From assembly GCA_002291855.1 (NCBI GenBank), contig DBAW01000098.1, positions 1 to 5,917 on the forward strand: a stretch of DNA of 5,917 nt, read 5' to 3'. Shown here piece by piece: positions 5,059-5,917 of the stretch (position 1 is the stretch's first letter; the number at the start of each line of letters is the position of its first letter). The DNA comes from Sphingomonas sp. UBA1000. Lineage in GTDB: Bacteria > Pseudomonadota > Alphaproteobacteria > Sphingomonadales > Sphingomonadaceae. The translations under genes and the position numbers were made by a program. The notes beneath the pieces are model-generated. The model did not search any database. It was not told the DNA's origin and saw only the letters and a list, made by a program, of their open reading frames with translations.

Positions 5059-5917
5059 GCGCCGCCGACGATTACCGGTCGCGGTTGATGAGCGCGGAGG
5101 CGGCGGTCGCCGGGATCGCGGCCGGAGCCAATGTGGTGATGGGCATGGCGATTGCCGAGCCTCCGGCGCTGCTGGCGGCGCTTGCCGCGCGGGTCGAAAG
5201 CGGGGGGCTGGCCGGGTTCAACCTCTGGTATTTCCATTCACTCGTCCATGCCGCGCAGACGGTGCTGCGCTATGAGCTGCTCGACCGCATCCGGCCGCAC
5301 TGCATGTTCCTGACCGCGATCGAACGCGCGCTGATCCGCAAGGGCGAGGCCGAGGGCCGCCGCCCGGTCGAGTTCGTGCCGACCGCGTTCAGCGCCGCGC
5401 CCCGGCTGCTCGCCGATCATGTGCGCCCCGATGCGTTCATTGTCACCGTGTCGCCGATGGACCGGCATGGCTGGTTCACCTTCGGCACCGCCAATGACTA
5501 TGCGACGCGCGTCGCCCGCGCGGCGCGGCGACTGATCGTCGAGGTCAATCCCAACATGCCGCGCGTGCTGGGCGATTCGCTGCTGCACGTGTCGGAAGTC
5601 GACATGATCGTCGAAGGCGACACGCCACTGCCCGATCTCGCCTTTCCGCCGCCCTCGGCCGAGGAACAGGCCATCGCCCATATCGTCGCGGGTATGATCG
5701 ATGACGGCGCGTGCCTGCAAATGGGGATTGGCGGCCTGCCCAATGCGGTGTGCGCGCTGCTCGGCGACCGGCGCGACCTTGGCATCCATACCGAGTTGAT
5801 GACCCCGGCGCTGGCGGCGCTGATCGCCGCGGGCGCGGTCACCAACCGGCGCAAGACGACCTTTCAGGGGCGCAGCGTGTTCACCTTTGCGATGGGGGAC
5901 CGGGCCTTTTACGATTT
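5055..5917 (+). CDS. Acetyl-CoA hydrolase/CoA-transferase family protein, N-terminal part (3' end cut by window)
   Basis: The frame is open from ATG at 5055 through the right edge, giving 287 residues of an expected 430 or so. The family is the acetyl-CoA hydrolase/transferase type (Cat1, 4-hydroxybutyrate CoA-transferase). Visible signatures are the N-terminal domain motif FVPTAFSAAPRLLAD (about 107-121), VSPMDRHGWFTFGTANDYA (132-150), the glycine-rich CoA-site segment LQMGIGGLPNAV (221-232), and GIHTELMTPAL (243-253) with E247 as the expected catalytic glutamate that forms the glutamyl-CoA thioester. These enzymes move CoA between short-chain acyl-CoAs and free acids such as acetate in the cytoplasm. 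The acyl substrate cannot be fixed from sequence alone, so no symbol is given. It overlaps the preceding small gene by 4 nt (ATGA). No frameshift or missing core residue is seen in the visible part. Confidence 0.9.
   Translation, partial: MSAADDYRSRLMSAEAAVAGIAAGANVVMGMAIAEPPALLAALAARVESGGLAGFNLWYFHSLVHAAQTVLRYELLDRIRPHCMFLTAIERALIRKGEAEGRRPVEFVPTAFSAAPRLLADHVRPDAFIVTVSPMDRHGWFTFGTANDYATRVARAARRLIVEVNPNMPRVLGDSLLHVSEVDMIVEGDTPLPDLAFPPPSAEEQAIAHIVAGMIDDGACLQMGIGGLPNAVCALLGDRRDLGIHTELMTPALAALIAAGAVTNRRKTTFQGRSVFTFAMGDRAFYD

Noticed and set aside
5238..5789. 183-residue minus-strand open frame inside the CoA-transferase gene
   Set aside because: The plus strand carries the conserved CoA-transferase motifs across the whole stretch; the minus frame is an Arg/His-rich shadow.

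Overview
The window looks like chromosomal DNA of a GC-rich alphaproteobacterium, most likely a sphingomonad. This rests on very high G/C at third codon positions, the alphaproteobacterial DUF4167 protein, a heme-PAS FixL with its FixJ, an HWE-family histidine kinase, and a Crp/Fnr subfamily that I associate with Sphingomonadales and rhizobia. The taxonomic call is from memory of these families, not from a search. I see no mobile element, CRISPR array, tRNA or rRNA.

Layout. The left edge (1-521, +) is the 3' part of a DUF4167 gene. It converges on a minus-strand block across a short gap holding a strong GC hairpin (533-554). The minus-strand block, read right to left, is: fixL-like oxygen-sensor kinase (4609-3470), fixJ-like response regulator (3477-2818, overlapping fixL by 8 nt), a structured spacer with a REP-like inverted repeat and further hairpins (2725-2820), a probable small hypothetical protein (2643-2431), a Crp/Fnr-type regulator (2349-1609), and a PAS-HWE histidine kinase (1616-576, overlapping the regulator gene by 8 nt). 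A 77-bp divergent intergenic region (4610-4686) separates fixL from two plus-strand genes: a conserved small protein of unknown function (4687-5058) and, by a 4-nt ATGA overlap, an acetyl-CoA hydrolase/CoA-transferase family enzyme cut by the right edge (5055-5917).

How the genes may work together. FixL senses O2 through a PAS-bound heme and FixJ is its DNA-binding partner. In rhizobia FixJ drives fixK, a Crp/Fnr-family gene. Here a Crp/Fnr gene lies downstream on the same strand, but its recognition helix is not FixK-like, and it is translationally coupled to a PAS-HWE kinase. The window may therefore hold two successive signalling modules, possibly linked. The most unusual point is that the HWE kinase has Asp (D150) where its family carries the phospho-accepting His. 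A second point is an apparent Arg/His exchange at two heme-propionate positions of the FixL heme pocket.
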